Shown piece by piece: positions 16,322 through 24,372 of a DNA stretch of 64,000 nt (position 1 is its first letter; each line of letters begins with the position of its first letter). Origin of the DNA: Palsa-504 sp963753195 (GTDB lineage: Bacteria > Actinomycetota > Actinomycetes > Streptosporangiales > Streptosporangiaceae); contig CAVWBH010000003.1 of assembly GCA_963753195.1 (NCBI GenBank), positions 620,001-684,000 of the forward strand, written 5' to 3'. The notes beneath the pieces are model-generated. The model did not search any database, was not told where the DNA came from, and was given only the letters and a program-made list of their open reading frames with translations. The translations under genes were made by a program, and so were the position numbers.

Positions 16322-16669
16322 TCAGGTCGCGTCGGGGTCGTAAGGGGCACGCTCGCCGGGGGCGAGCACCGGGGCGGCCCGGACGGGCCCGGCCGATGCG
16401 GTGGCCGCGGCCCGGGCGCTGTCCCCGTTGACGTCGTCGAAGAGGTGCTTGGCCACGAACCGCTTCGGGTTCAGGTCCTCGATGTCGAAGTCGGAGAACT
16501 CGGGCCCCAGCCCTTCGCGCAGGTCGTTCTTGGCGCCGTCGGCGATCCGGCGCAGGTCACGCAGGGCCCGCCCGGCCTGGGAGGCCATCTTCGGCAGTTC
16601 GTTGGGGCCGAAGATGACCAACGCGATCACCGCCAGGATCAGCAGCTTAGGGATGGACAGATCGAACAC
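16322..16669 (-). CDS. tatB: Sec-independent translocase protein TatB
   Basis: The start is placed at GTG 16669 (VFDLSIPKLLILAVIALVIF), giving 115 residues; earlier in-frame starts would put polar residues before the membrane helix. One transmembrane helix is followed by the hinge FGPNELPKMASQAGRALRDL, an amphipathic helix and a proline/alanine tail, the Tat A/B plan. TatB forms the receptor for twin-arginine substrates with TatC, which is not in this window. It is the last gene of the sigE operon, as in mycobacteria. Confidence 0.9.
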   Translation of the reverse strand: MFDLSIPKLLILAVIALVIFGPNELPKMASQAGRALRDLRRIADGAKNDLREGLGPEFSDFDIEDLNPKRFVAKHLFDDVNGDSARAAATASAGPVRAAPVLAPGERAPYDPDAT

Positions 16670-16744
16670 GGTCAGCTCTCCGTCTGGGGTCACGCTCTCG
16701 CACGTCCACTGTAAACCGCCGGCGGTCATCATCAGAATGCATCC

Positions 16745-17926
16745 TCAGCCGAACGGGTTGATCCACGACGCCAGCCGGGTGACGCCCCGTGACATCCGCT
16801 TCCAGAAGCCGGGCGGGACATCGTGCGGCAGCACCCTCACCACGTCGTCCACGGTCTGCGCCGGCGCGTCGGCCAGCAGCGTGTAGACCATGCCGTGGCT
16901 GGTCCAGGTCAATGACCGCTGATCCGGCTCGGCGGCATAGACGGCGTGGCCGGCCAGGGTGATCTGCTGCCAGCCGGCCAGCTTGGCGGCCAGGTTGCCG
17001 CGCTGCTCGAACAGCGAGATCACCGACAGCCCGTCCGAGTAGCCCAGGTCGAGCACGGTTCCGGTGCTGGCTCGCGTCTGGGCCCCGGTGAACAGCGACA
17101 GGCCGCCGGGCAGGCTGGTCGGGACGAGCCAGCCCTGGGCCCGCAGGGCGAGCAGCTGGCGGGTGGTGAGCGGGGTGGTCCACGGCGCCGGCGGGTCGGC
17201 CGGGCCGCCGGCCGGCACCGAGACCGAGGGCTGGTGCTCGAGCTGGACGTCGATGAACACGTCCTCGCTGATCACATGGGCCGCGGAGTCGAAGACCTCC
17301 CGCTCGAGCGGGAGCTTGGTCTGCTCGTCCAGCCAGAACCTCGCGGCCAGGCTGCCGTCTGCCCGCCACGCCTGCACGACCTGGGCCGCGCGGTTGTCCG
17401 CCGAGGCCGCTCCCGCGTACGCCACGATGTAGTGCGCCTCGAGCAGGGGGACGAGCTGAGTGGTGACGCCGAGCACACCTTCGGGCCACTGGCCGTCAGT
17501 GTCGGAGGATAGGTAGGCCGCGCCGCTGGCGGAGGTGCCGGCGGCGAGGGTCCTGGTGACCGTCTGGCCGCCGCTGACGTGCCAGATATCCGACATCAGC
17601 ACGTTCTCGCCGCTGGTGTCCCAGTGCGAGACGATCTCCTCCCCCTGGTATGAGGCCAGGACCGCGGCCTGCGCGGCCTGGGTGAGCAGGCGCGCAGCCT
17701 GGGCGCTGCTGGCCCGCCGGCCCGCGGCCGCGGGCGTGCCCCGGGCCGGCGAGGCCGCACTGCTGGACGGCTCCGGCGACGGGCCCGCTCCGGCGGGGCC
17801 AGTGCATCCGGTCAGGAGCAGGCCCGGCAGCGCCACCGTGAGCAGGGCGGCCAGCAGCGGTAGTGGCCTCAGGAGACGGCGATGCGCGGACACGCGGACC
17901 TCACGGCTGCGTAATGTCGGAGTCAT
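16745..17926 (-). CDS. RseB/MucB-like lipoprotein of the SigE system
   Basis: A 393-residue protein with a lipoprotein signal (LPGLLLTGC), a Ser/Pro/Ala linker, then a beta-rich domain opening LASYQGEEIVSHWDTSGENV and containing LPLEREVFDSAAHVISEDVF. A second domain includes LPGGLSLFTGAQTR and TWTSHGMVYTLLAD. The two-domain plan resembles RseB/MucB, periplasmic proteins that sense envelope lipids and protect the anti-sigma factor. It overlaps the anti-sigma gene by 26 bp. In mycobacteria this slot is taken by htrA. Assignment is by architecture and context; I could not align it. Confidence 0.68.
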   Translation of the reverse strand: MTPTLRSREVRVSAHRRLLRPLPLLAALLTVALPGLLLTGCTGPAGAGPSPEPSSSAASPARGTPAAAGRRASSAQAARLLTQAAQAAVLASYQGEEIVSHWDTSGENVLMSDIWHVSGGQTVTRTLAAGTSASGAAYLSSDTDGQWPEGVLGVTTQLVPLLEAHYIVAYAGAASADNRAAQVVQAWRADGSLAARFWLDEQTKLPLEREVFDSAAHVISEDVFIDVQLEHQPSVSVPAGGPADPPAPWTTPLTTRQLLALRAQGWLVPTSLPGGLSLFTGAQTRASTGTVLDLGYSDGLSVISLFEQRGNLAAKLAGWQQITLAGHAVYAAEPDQRSLTWTSHGMVYTLLADAPAQTVDDVVRVLPHDVPPGFWKRMSRGVTRLASWINPFG

Positions 17927-18386
17927 CCGTGGATGCTGCCGCTGACGACCGAGCTGACGGGCCGGTGAACGGGACCTCGCCCGTGGTGATGGCGTGCTCG
18001 ACGCTGTACATCTGGACCGGCGGCGTGATCCGCGGGCCCGGTGCGGCCTGGCCGCCGCCGCCCGCCGTGAACGCGGCGGCGCCCAGGCCGACGACGACGG
18101 ACACGGCGCCCAGCACCAGGTAGCGACGGCGGGTGGCGCGCGGCGGGGGCCGCCGCGGGGGCAGCGGCCCGCCCGGGCCGGTCATGGCGATCAGGCGCCG
18201 GGTCATGGCCGCTTCGGCTGGCGCCCCGGCGGTGAGCCCACGCAGTTTCCGCTTCAGCGCCCGCAACTCGGCCGCTTCCGCCCGGCACTGCTCACAGCTA
18301 GCCAGGTGAGCGTGCGCACGGTCACGTTCGGCGGCGCTCAGCTCGCCGTCCACCAGGGCTGACAGCCGGTCGCCGAGGTGGCTCAT
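17901..18386 (-). CDS. Zinc-binding anti-sigma factor of SigE (RseA-like)
   Basis: A 161-residue protein with an N-terminal ZAS domain: MSHLGDRLSALVDGELS, then HAHLASCEQCRAEAAEL, the His-x3-Cys-x2-Cys zinc motif that clamps ECF sigma factors. A hydrophobic segment (YLVLGAVSVVVGLGAAAFTAGG, split by one residue) at about 90-112 anchors it in the membrane, leaving a short extracytoplasmic tail facing the RseB-like lipoprotein. Its start overlaps the sigE stop by 4 bp, indicating translational coupling. Release of SigE would follow proteolysis or redox change. Confidence 0.9.
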   Translation of the reverse strand: MSHLGDRLSALVDGELSAAERDRAHAHLASCEQCRAEAAELRALKRKLRGLTAGAPAEAAMTRRLIAMTGPGGPLPPRRPPPRATRRRYLVLGAVSVVVGLGAAAFTAGGGGQAAPGPRITPPVQMYSVEHAITTGEVPFTGPSARSSAAASTDDSDITQP

Positions 18387-19045
18387 GGCTCACCTGGCGT
18401 GGCGCCGCGGACCTCGGCCGGGGCGGGCGTGGCGCCACGGACCTCGGGCGGGGCGGGCCTGCGATGCTCGAGCGCGGTGCGCAGCTGAGCGCGCCCGCGG
18501 TGAATCCGGCTGCGCACCGTGCCCAGTTTGACACCCAGGGTGGCGGCGATCTCCTCATACGAGAAGCCCTCGATGTCGCACAGCACCACCGCGGCCCGGT
18601 ACTCCGGGGGGAGCGCCCTCAGCGCGGCCTGCACATCGTCATCCAGGTGATTGTCGTCGAAGGCCTGGGCGGGGGTGGGCTCGGAACCGGGCAGCCGGTG
18701 GGCCATCTCATCGGCCAGCCCCTCGAACCGGATCCGCTGCTTGCGCCGGGCCCCGTCGAGGAACAGGTTGGTGGTGATGCGGTGCAGCCAGCCTTCGAAC
18801 GTGCCGGGGGTGTAACTGGACAGCGACCGGAAGACCCTGACGAAGACCTCCTGGGTCAGGTCCTCCGCGTCGTGCGGATTGCCGGTCAGGCGGTAGGCAA
18901 GCCGATACACCCGAGCGGAATGCATCCGGACGATGTCCTCCCACGTGGGGAGGTTCCACTCGGGCTGAACGGGCGGGGATTGGTGGCCCCCGGCCTCCTC
19001 CAACAGTCCGCCCTCCGGGTTGCGGAGTGTCACGCCTGAAACCAT
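18383..19045 (-). CDS. sigE: ECF RNA polymerase sigma factor SigE
   Basis: A 220-residue protein. Region 2 spans WEDIVRMHSARVYRLAYRLT and NPHDAEDLTQEVFVRVFRSL, with GTFEGWLHRITTNLFLD for -10 recognition. Region 4 is LPPEYRAAVVLCDIEGFSYE followed by the helix-turn-helix GVKLGTVRSRIHRGRAQL. A Pro/Ala-rich tail with two repeats (PEVRGATP, AEVRGATP) follows. It directs the envelope-stress regulon and heads an operon with its anti-sigma factor, the RseB-like lipoprotein and tatB. A promoter of its own class lies upstream. The divergent O-methyltransferase is the typical actinobacterial neighbour. Confidence 0.93.
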   Translation of the reverse strand: MVSGVTLRNPEGGLLEEAGGHQSPPVQPEWNLPTWEDIVRMHSARVYRLAYRLTGNPHDAEDLTQEVFVRVFRSLSSYTPGTFEGWLHRITTNLFLDGARRKQRIRFEGLADEMAHRLPGSEPTPAQAFDDNHLDDDVQAALRALPPEYRAAVVLCDIEGFSYEEIAATLGVKLGTVRSRIHRGRAQLRTALEHRRPAPPEVRGATPAPAEVRGATPGEP

Positions 19046-19128
19046 CGTGCCCTGGATTCTTCCGTTGCGCCACTTGGGCCGGGTGACGCTGTCCGGGCCG
19101 CGCGCACCTGGCCGGTATCGCCTGGGAA

Positions 19129-19155
19129 AACGGCCGAAGGCCCGGGATAGTTCCC
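19129..19155 (-). promoter_or_regulatory. SigE-type promoter upstream of sigE
   Basis: The minus strand reads GGGAACT, 16 bases, then CGTT, which fits the ECF SigE consensus (GGAAC -35, about 16-17 spacer, CGTT -10). Transcription would start about 75 bases before the sigE ATG, giving positive autoregulation. Confidence 0.7.
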
Positions 19156-19187
19156 GCGACCTGCGCGTCTGGCGCTAGGCTGCAGCG

Positions 19188-19796
19188 ATGGGCCCCTTTG
19201 CCAATGGCACCGACTACGTCCCGGAGGACGAGCCGCTCCTGGCCGCCCGGGCCAACGCCGCCGAGCTGGGCGGCGCCGAACCGGTGGGCCCGGCGGTAGG
19301 GGCCACGCTACGCTTCCTGGCCTGCGCGGTGGGGGCCAGGACCGCGGTCGAGATCGGCACCGGCTGCGGCAGCTCGGGCATCTGGCTGCTGCGCGGAATG
19401 CGCTCTGGCGGCACGCTCACCAGCGTCGACATCGAGCCGGAATACCAGCGAATGGCACGGAAGGCGTTCGGTCACGCCGGGTTCGCGCAAAGCCAGTGCC
19501 GGCTTATCCTCGGCCGGGCGCTGGATGTGCTGCCGCGGCTGTCCGACGGGACTTATGACATGGTTTTCTGCGATGCCGATGCGCGGGACTATCCGGATTA
19601 CCTGAACGCCGCGCTGCGGCTGCTGCGGCCCGGAGGGGTGGTGGCTTTCAATAACGCGCTGCCTGTCCCGGACGAGTCCGCGCCGTCGGAGGATACGGCC
19701 GACGTTGCTGAGCAGGTGCGCGGCGACGAAGGGCTCGTGCCGCTGCTGATGCCGCTGGGCAACGGACTGCTCGCCGCGGTCAAGAGGGGAGACTAG
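19188..19796 (+). CDS. Class I SAM-dependent O-methyltransferase
   Basis: A 202-residue protein of the catechol/caffeoyl-CoA O-methyltransferase fold. The SAM-binding motif is AVEIGTGCGSSGIWLLRGM (residues ~47-65), then LTSVDIEPEYQRMARKAFG, YDMVFCDADARDYPDYL (metal-binding Asp) and LRPGGVVAFNNALP. The Asp-Asp/Asn metal set of the family is present in recognisable form. It is the counterpart of the methyltransferase divergent from sigE in mycobacteria; the physiological substrate is unknown. Start ATG 19188 is 142 bp from the sigE start. Confidence 0.87.
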   Translation: MGPFANGTDYVPEDEPLLAARANAAELGGAEPVGPAVGATLRFLACAVGARTAVEIGTGCGSSGIWLLRGMRSGGTLTSVDIEPEYQRMARKAFGHAGFAQSQCRLILGRALDVLPRLSDGTYDMVFCDADARDYPDYLNAALRLLRPGGVVAFNNALPVPDESAPSEDTADVAEQVRGDEGLVPLLMPLGNGLLAAVKRGD

Positions 19797-19802
19797 GGCC
19801 GG

Positions 19803-19970
19803 TCATTTGACCACGGACTTCAACGCGTCACCAAGCTTAGCCGCTTCATCTGCCGTCAGCTCAACAACCAGGCGACCGCCGCCTTCAAGCGGGACACGCA
19901 TGACAATGCCGCGCCCCTCCTTAGTGACCTCAAGCGGACCGTCGCCCGTCCGCGGCTTCATCGCCGCCAT
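19803..19970 (-). CDS. DUF3117 small conserved protein
   Basis: A 55-residue protein translating as MAAMKPRTGDGPLEVTKEGR followed by GIVMRVPLEGGGRLVVELTA, DEAAKLGDALKSVVK and stop. The sequence is almost invariant across actinobacteria and is known as DUF3117, whose function is undetermined. An AAGGAGAT ribosome-binding site sits a few bases before the ATG. It converges on the O-methyltransferase with only 6 bp between stops, the usual actinobacterial arrangement. Confidence 0.95.
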   Translation of the reverse strand: MAAMKPRTGDGPLEVTKEGRGIVMRVPLEGGGRLVVELTADEAAKLGDALKSVVK

Positions 19971-20257
19971 TTCCCATCTCCTTCCTCACCTCACCAATCC
20001 GCGTACGGCCCCGCGGCCAGGCCTGTGCCGCGGCAAGACACTCCGCCCCGGCAAGATACTCTGCCCCGGCGCGGCATCCCGCCCTCAGACCCTGCGCGTA
20101 CGTAATCTCTGCCGCTCGCGGCGGAACCGGCCAGCCACAATCGTTTCTATCTGTCGCCCTATTATCCCGTGTTCGGAAGCAGAATGGTAATGATCGGGCA
20201 TGCTGGCGCGTGTCGCGCAGGCCCGCGACCCGCCGGGAGAGCCGCTGGGAGGCGTGC

Positions 20258-21577
20258 ATGACCCGGGCGTCATCGGGTCCGCAGGAGCCGGCGAAGCCCA
20301 CCGTGAGCCAGGGCACGGAGCAGGAGCCGGCCGGGAACCGGCGGCGGCTGCTCATCGATGTGACCCCGCTGCGGCGCTCACGCGACCTGCGCTGGCTGGT
20401 GGCGGGCGAGCTCGTCTCCATTCTCGGTAACCAGCTGACCACGGTGGCGGTGCCCTTTCAGGTGTACGAGCTGACCGGATCGTCCCTTTACGTCGGGCTG
20501 GCGTCCCTCGTCCAGCTGTTCCCGCTGGTCGCCGGGGCGCTCCTGGGCGGGTCGGCGGTCGACGCCATGGACCGCCGGCGCCTGCTGATGGCGGCGCAGG
20601 CGGCGGCGGGCTGCGGCAGCATCGGGCTGGCCATCAACGCCGATCTCGGGCCGGCGCTGTGGCCGCTGTTCGTCTTCCCGGCCCTGTCGGCCGGGTTCAG
20701 CGGCCTGGACAGCGCCGGGCGCAGTGCCATCGTGCCGAACCTGGTCCGGCGGTCGGAGGTGCCGACCGCGAACGCCATCTTCCAGGCCCTGTTCCAGTTC
20801 GGCCTGGTGGCAGGCCCGGCGGTGGCCGGGCTGCTGCTGGCCGGGGCGGGGGTCCGGTTCGTGTACTGGCTGGACGTGGCGAGCTTCGCGGCGGCCCTGG
20901 TCGCGGTGTTCATGATCTCACCGCAGCCGCCGGCCGGGGAGCCGGGCCACCGGCCGGGCCTGCGCTCGATCCTCGAGGGGCTGCGTTTCGTGCGCGGGCG
21001 CCAGGCCATCCAGGGCGCGTACCTCATCGACATCAACGCCATGGTGTTCGGCATGCCGCGGGCTTTGTTTCCGGCGCTGGCGGCGACCGTGTTCGGCGGC
21101 GGCGCGGCGACCGTCGGTTTCCTGTACGCCGCGCCCGGCGCGGGCGCGCTGATCGGCGCGCTGACTACCGGCTGGGTCAGCCGGATCCGGCGGCAGGGCC
21201 GGGCGGTCATCTTCGCGGTCATCGCGTGGGGCATCGCCATCACGTGCTTCGGGCTGGTGCACTGGCTGCCGGGAGCGCTGGTGCTGCTGGCCGTGGCCGG
21301 CTGGGCGGACGTGATCTCGGCGGTATTCCGCAACACGATCATCCAGCTATCCGTGCCGGATGCGCTGCGCGGCCGGCTGTCCGGACTGCAGATCGCGGTG
21401 GTGGCCGGCGGCCCCCGGGTCGGGGACCTGGAGTCCGGGGCGGTCGCGGCGGCCTTCGGCGAGACGGTGTCCGTGGTCTCGGGCGGCCTGGCCTGCATCG
21501 CGGGCGCCATGGTCCTGGCCCGGCTGCTGCCCGGCTTCCGCCGCCAGCGGACACCGGAACCGACCGAGGAGACCTGA
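20258..21577 (+). CDS. MFS transporter, EntS/MFS_3-like exporter
   Basis: The start is placed at ATG 20258, preceded by GGGAGG; upstream GTG codons are less likely. About 439 residues with twelve hydrophobic segments in two halves, starting DLRWLVAGELVSILGNQLTT and including the loop motif GGSAVDAMDRRRLLM after helix 2 (MFS signature). The MFS_3 subgroup with LVRRSEVPTANAIFQALFQF resembles enterobactin exporters and multidrug permeases. No siderophore genes are adjacent, so the substrate is open. A charged, disordered N-terminal 40 residues precedes the first helix. Confidence 0.85.
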   Translation: MTRASSGPQEPAKPTVSQGTEQEPAGNRRRLLIDVTPLRRSRDLRWLVAGELVSILGNQLTTVAVPFQVYELTGSSLYVGLASLVQLFPLVAGALLGGSAVDAMDRRRLLMAAQAAAGCGSIGLAINADLGPALWPLFVFPALSAGFSGLDSAGRSAIVPNLVRRSEVPTANAIFQALFQFGLVAGPAVAGLLLAGAGVRFVYWLDVASFAAALVAVFMISPQPPAGEPGHRPGLRSILEGLRFVRGRQAIQGAYLIDINAMVFGMPRALFPALAATVFGGGAATVGFLYAAPGAGALIGALTTGWVSRIRRQGRAVIFAVIAWGIAITCFGLVHWLPGALVLLAVAGWADVISAVFRNTIIQLSVPDALRGRLSGLQIAVVAGGPRVGDLESGAVAAAFGETVSVVSGGLACIAGAMVLARLLPGFRRQRTPEPTEET

Positions 21578-21617
21578 GCGTGCGCAGCCAGCGGCCGGCC
21601 AGTGGTCACGGCCGCGG

Positions 21618-23363
21618 TCACGGCTGGGACTCGGGATCCTCGGCTCGGTAGGTGCGCTTCCCGCCCATCCAGGTCTGCAGGACCCGGATCTGATCGATCT
21701 CCCGGGGGTCGGTCTCCTCGGGGTCCCGGTCCAGGACGACGAAGTCGGCGTGCTTGCCGACGCTGATGCTGCCGAGCACGTCGTCGGCGAGGAGCTGCCA
21801 GGCGGCATCGATGGTCACGGCCCGCATCCCCTGGTGGACCGAGACCCGCTCGGCCTCGTTCAGGGTCCCTCCCCCCGCCATGTCCCTGGTGGCGGCGACG
21901 CGCACGTAGTGCAGCGGGTTGATGGGGCTCACGTTGTAGTCCGAGTGCAGCGAGATCCGGAGCCCGGCCCCGGTGGCCCGGGCCGTGCGGTCGAGGAGCT
22001 GGGCCCGCTCGGGGCCCAGCAGGTTGTCCCGGAGCGTCCGGCCCCAGAAGTAGACGTGGTTGATGAGGAAGCTGGGCGACACCCCGACCGAGGCCATCGT
22101 CTCGAAGACGCCGTCGTCGACCAGCGAGCAGTGCTCGATGCGGTGGCGCAGGTCCTTCCCGGGCCGGCCGCCGAGGGCCTTGGAGTACGCTTCGGCCACC
22201 AGCTGGGTGGTGGCATCGCCGTTGGCGTGCACCATGAGCTGCCACCCGTGCTCCTCGCACCAGGCGATCCGCTCGACCAGCGCCGACGGCTCGATGTTCA
22301 TGGCCCCCCGCTCGGTGGTGCCGAGGTAGGGCTCGTGCAGGTAACCGCTGCGGCCCTGGTTGGACCCGTCGCCCACGATCTTTCTGGCCCCGATCCACAC
22401 CCGGTCGTCGCCGGCCCCGGGATGGACGTGCTCGCTGTCCCATCCGGTCGCCTGGTCGTCGAGCACGGCGAGGCTGATCCGGGTGCGCAGGCGGCCCAGG
22501 CTGGAGAGCGCCCGGAGCAGGATGATCTCCTTCTCGCCCATGAGGGCCCCGGTGGCCGCCTCGCGCATGGTGGTGACCCCGACCCGGGCGGCGTCGTCGG
22601 TAATGGCGTGGATGTTGTCCACCAGGCCCCGCAGGCTCAGCCGGTCGATGCAGGTCAGCAGGATTTCCACCGCGCCCATCTCGCCCAGGACCCCGTTGAC
22701 CCGCCCATCGGCGTCCCGGCCGAAGTGCCCGCCCGGGGGGTCCGGCGCGTCGTCGGTGATGCCGGCGATCCGCAGGGCATTGGAGTTCAGGTAGGAGAAG
22801 TGCATGGAGGCGTTCAGGACGGCCACCGGGTGGTCCGCGCAGACCGCGTCGAGCTCCTTCCGGCCGAGCTCGGGAAACCCGGGGAAGAGGGAGGGGTCGA
22901 AGCCCCGGCCGAGGATCCACGCACCCGGCTTGGCCGAGGAGGCGGCGGCCTTCAGCTCGCCGAGAACCTCCGCCAGCGAGCCATGCGTGAGCGGGCTGCA
23001 GTCGATCCAGCGGTAGATCAGCGCGGTTACCCACAGGTGCATGTGCGGTTCGACCAGCCCGGGATACAGGACGGCGTCGCCCAGCTCGACGGTCCTGGTG
23101 AGCGGCCCCACGTGCTCGTGGAGCTCCGCCACGGTCCCGACGCCGAGGATGCGGCCTCCCTTGACGGCCACCGCGCCGGCGTGCGGCCGCCCCTCGTCCA
23201 TGGTCACCACGCGGCCGACGAAGAGATGATCGGCATGCGGGTGAGGCCGTTCGGCCGACGGCTCTTCGACCGGCCCAACGGCTTCGCCGACGGAACCACC
23301 GGCGTCCAGCAGCTGGCTGACCGCCGGGTCGGGTACGCACCCCTGATGGACAGGTGCAGCCAC
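21618..23363 (-). CDS. YtcJ-like metal-dependent amidohydrolase
   Basis: A 581-residue protein. After a divergent N-terminal tail, the small beta domain has FVGRVVTMDEGRPHAGAVAV, then the metal site at LYPGLVEPHMHLWV (His-x-His), the long YtcJ-type insertion (GRGFDPSLFPGFPELG), LMVHANGDATT, RHRIEHCSLVDD and HSDYNVSPINPLHYV (metal Asp region). The C-terminal ISVGKHADFVVLDRDPEE closes the fold. Enzymes of this branch hydrolyse N-substituted amides; the substrate is unknown. It converges with the MFS gene and begins about 95 bp from the tmRNA 3' end. Confidence 0.85.
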   Translation of the reverse strand: MAAPVHQGCVPDPAVSQLLDAGGSVGEAVGPVEEPSAERPHPHADHLFVGRVVTMDEGRPHAGAVAVKGGRILGVGTVAELHEHVGPLTRTVELGDAVLYPGLVEPHMHLWVTALIYRWIDCSPLTHGSLAEVLGELKAAASSAKPGAWILGRGFDPSLFPGFPELGRKELDAVCADHPVAVLNASMHFSYLNSNALRIAGITDDAPDPPGGHFGRDADGRVNGVLGEMGAVEILLTCIDRLSLRGLVDNIHAITDDAARVGVTTMREAATGALMGEKEIILLRALSSLGRLRTRISLAVLDDQATGWDSEHVHPGAGDDRVWIGARKIVGDGSNQGRSGYLHEPYLGTTERGAMNIEPSALVERIAWCEEHGWQLMVHANGDATTQLVAEAYSKALGGRPGKDLRHRIEHCSLVDDGVFETMASVGVSPSFLINHVYFWGRTLRDNLLGPERAQLLDRTARATGAGLRISLHSDYNVSPINPLHYVRVAATRDMAGGGTLNEAERVSVHQGMRAVTIDAAWQLLADDVLGSISVGKHADFVVLDRDPEETDPREIDQIRVLQTWMGGKRTYRAEDPESQP

Positions 23364-23457
23364 GGCTACCCCCAGTTACGGCATCATGGCAAAGCGTTAT
23401 GTTACAGCGTACGCCTACTGATGACACTGAGGCGAGAGGGTGCCTGGCCGTGGGGCA

Positions 23458-23842
23458 TGGTGGAGGTGGCGGGAATCGAACCCGCGTCCTTCAGTGCATC
23501 ACCAGGGCTTCTCCGGGCGCAGCTTGCTCTGCTTTTCTCAGCCCCGGCGATCACGCAAGCTAGACGCCGACGGGCTCAGCCACTGTTTGATGTCCCGCCT
23601 GGCCCCGCGGCCGGAGCAGACGGTGATCCTTCTAGCTGATGCCAGGCACCGGGTCGAAGGCATCCCCGGGCTGACAGCTAACAAGCTTCTAACTTGCCTT
23701 AAGCGGCAAGAGCGAAGGTGTCAGCAGTGCGCGTAGAGTTGGCACTTATTGGTTTTGCGGCCGCAGGATTTGCGAGGTTACAACCGCAACCCTCGGCCCG
23801 CTTCCCCTGGTTCAACCACCAAAGTCGAAACCGTTCACCCCC
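23458..23842 (-). ncRNA. ssrA: tmRNA (transfer-messenger RNA)
   Basis: The 3' end on the minus strand is the tRNA-like T-arm GGTTCGATTCCCGCC followed by ACCTCCACCA. The 5' end GGGGGTG pairs with CACCTCC, giving a 7-bp acceptor stem with the G3-U70 alanine identity pair, and is followed by GGTTTCGACT. The tag-coding frame at 23699-23743 reads ANSTRTADTFALAA then TAA, ending in the LAA degradation signal. With SmpB, encoded 2.6 kb upstream on the same strand, it rescues stalled ribosomes. A TATACT box at 23893-23898 is a possible -10. Length 385 nt is normal. Confidence 0.95.
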
Positions 23843-23985
23843 TATTGAGTTGTGCGGCGGGCACGGCGGGTTCCGCCGTACTCGACCTCAGGAGTATAAC
23901 CCGCGGCAGCCAACCGGGATTCCCGCATACGCCGGTCCCGGGGGCAGGCGGGCGGGCCGGGCGCTCGTGGGCCCCGACATAAAAT

Positions 23986-24031
23986 GGCCCCTGCGGGCGC
24001 TGGCGGTGGCCGAAACGCGCCCGCAGGGGCC
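23986..24031 (-). terminator. Strong terminator hairpin between the PBP-like gene and ssrA
   Basis: A perfect 15-bp stem (GGCCCCTGCGGGCGC and its complement) with a 16-base loop; on the minus strand it is followed by ATTTTATG. It would stop transcription from the smpB-PBP-like operon before ssrA. Confidence 0.85.
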
Positions 24032-24372
24032 GACCGGCAGGGTCGAAGCCGGTCCAACAGGCCGGGATCTCCCCCGAGATGAGACCCGGACCTTTAACGC
24101 TGACTGGGCCGCAACCCCCCTAGCGAACCCCAGTCACCCGTAAGGACGTCGGTGAACATCGGCACGGTTGCTTACTCTCAGCAACTTTAGATTACATGTT
24201 CATAACGCACAGTAACTAAGGCCGTTGCGTTGATCAGCTGCCACGGGCCGCCCGGCTTGAGCCGGTACTCGATGGTGCCGCGGGTCATGAGAGGTGATGG
24301 TCGATGTGCCGCTGTACCAGAAAGAGCTAGCACGCCGGACCACCGACCAGGTCGGCGTGGCCGCGGCGGCGA
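24032..24372. other. Intergenic stretch with a short protein-like remnant
   Basis: Minus-strand codons 24187-24288 translate as MTRGTIEYRLKPGGPWQLIN followed by ATALVTVRYEHVI and stop. They are preceded in another frame by SFWYSGTSTITSHDPR, which reads like the same protein interrupted by a slip near 24290. No family is recognised. It may be the broken 3' end of a lost gene. The rest holds nothing I can name. Confidence 0.35.

Noticed and set aside
20488..23427. Very long minus-strand open frame spanning the MFS gene and the amidohydrolase
   Set aside because: Composition is Arg/Pro/Ala noise and the real amidohydrolase and MFS genes occupy other frames.
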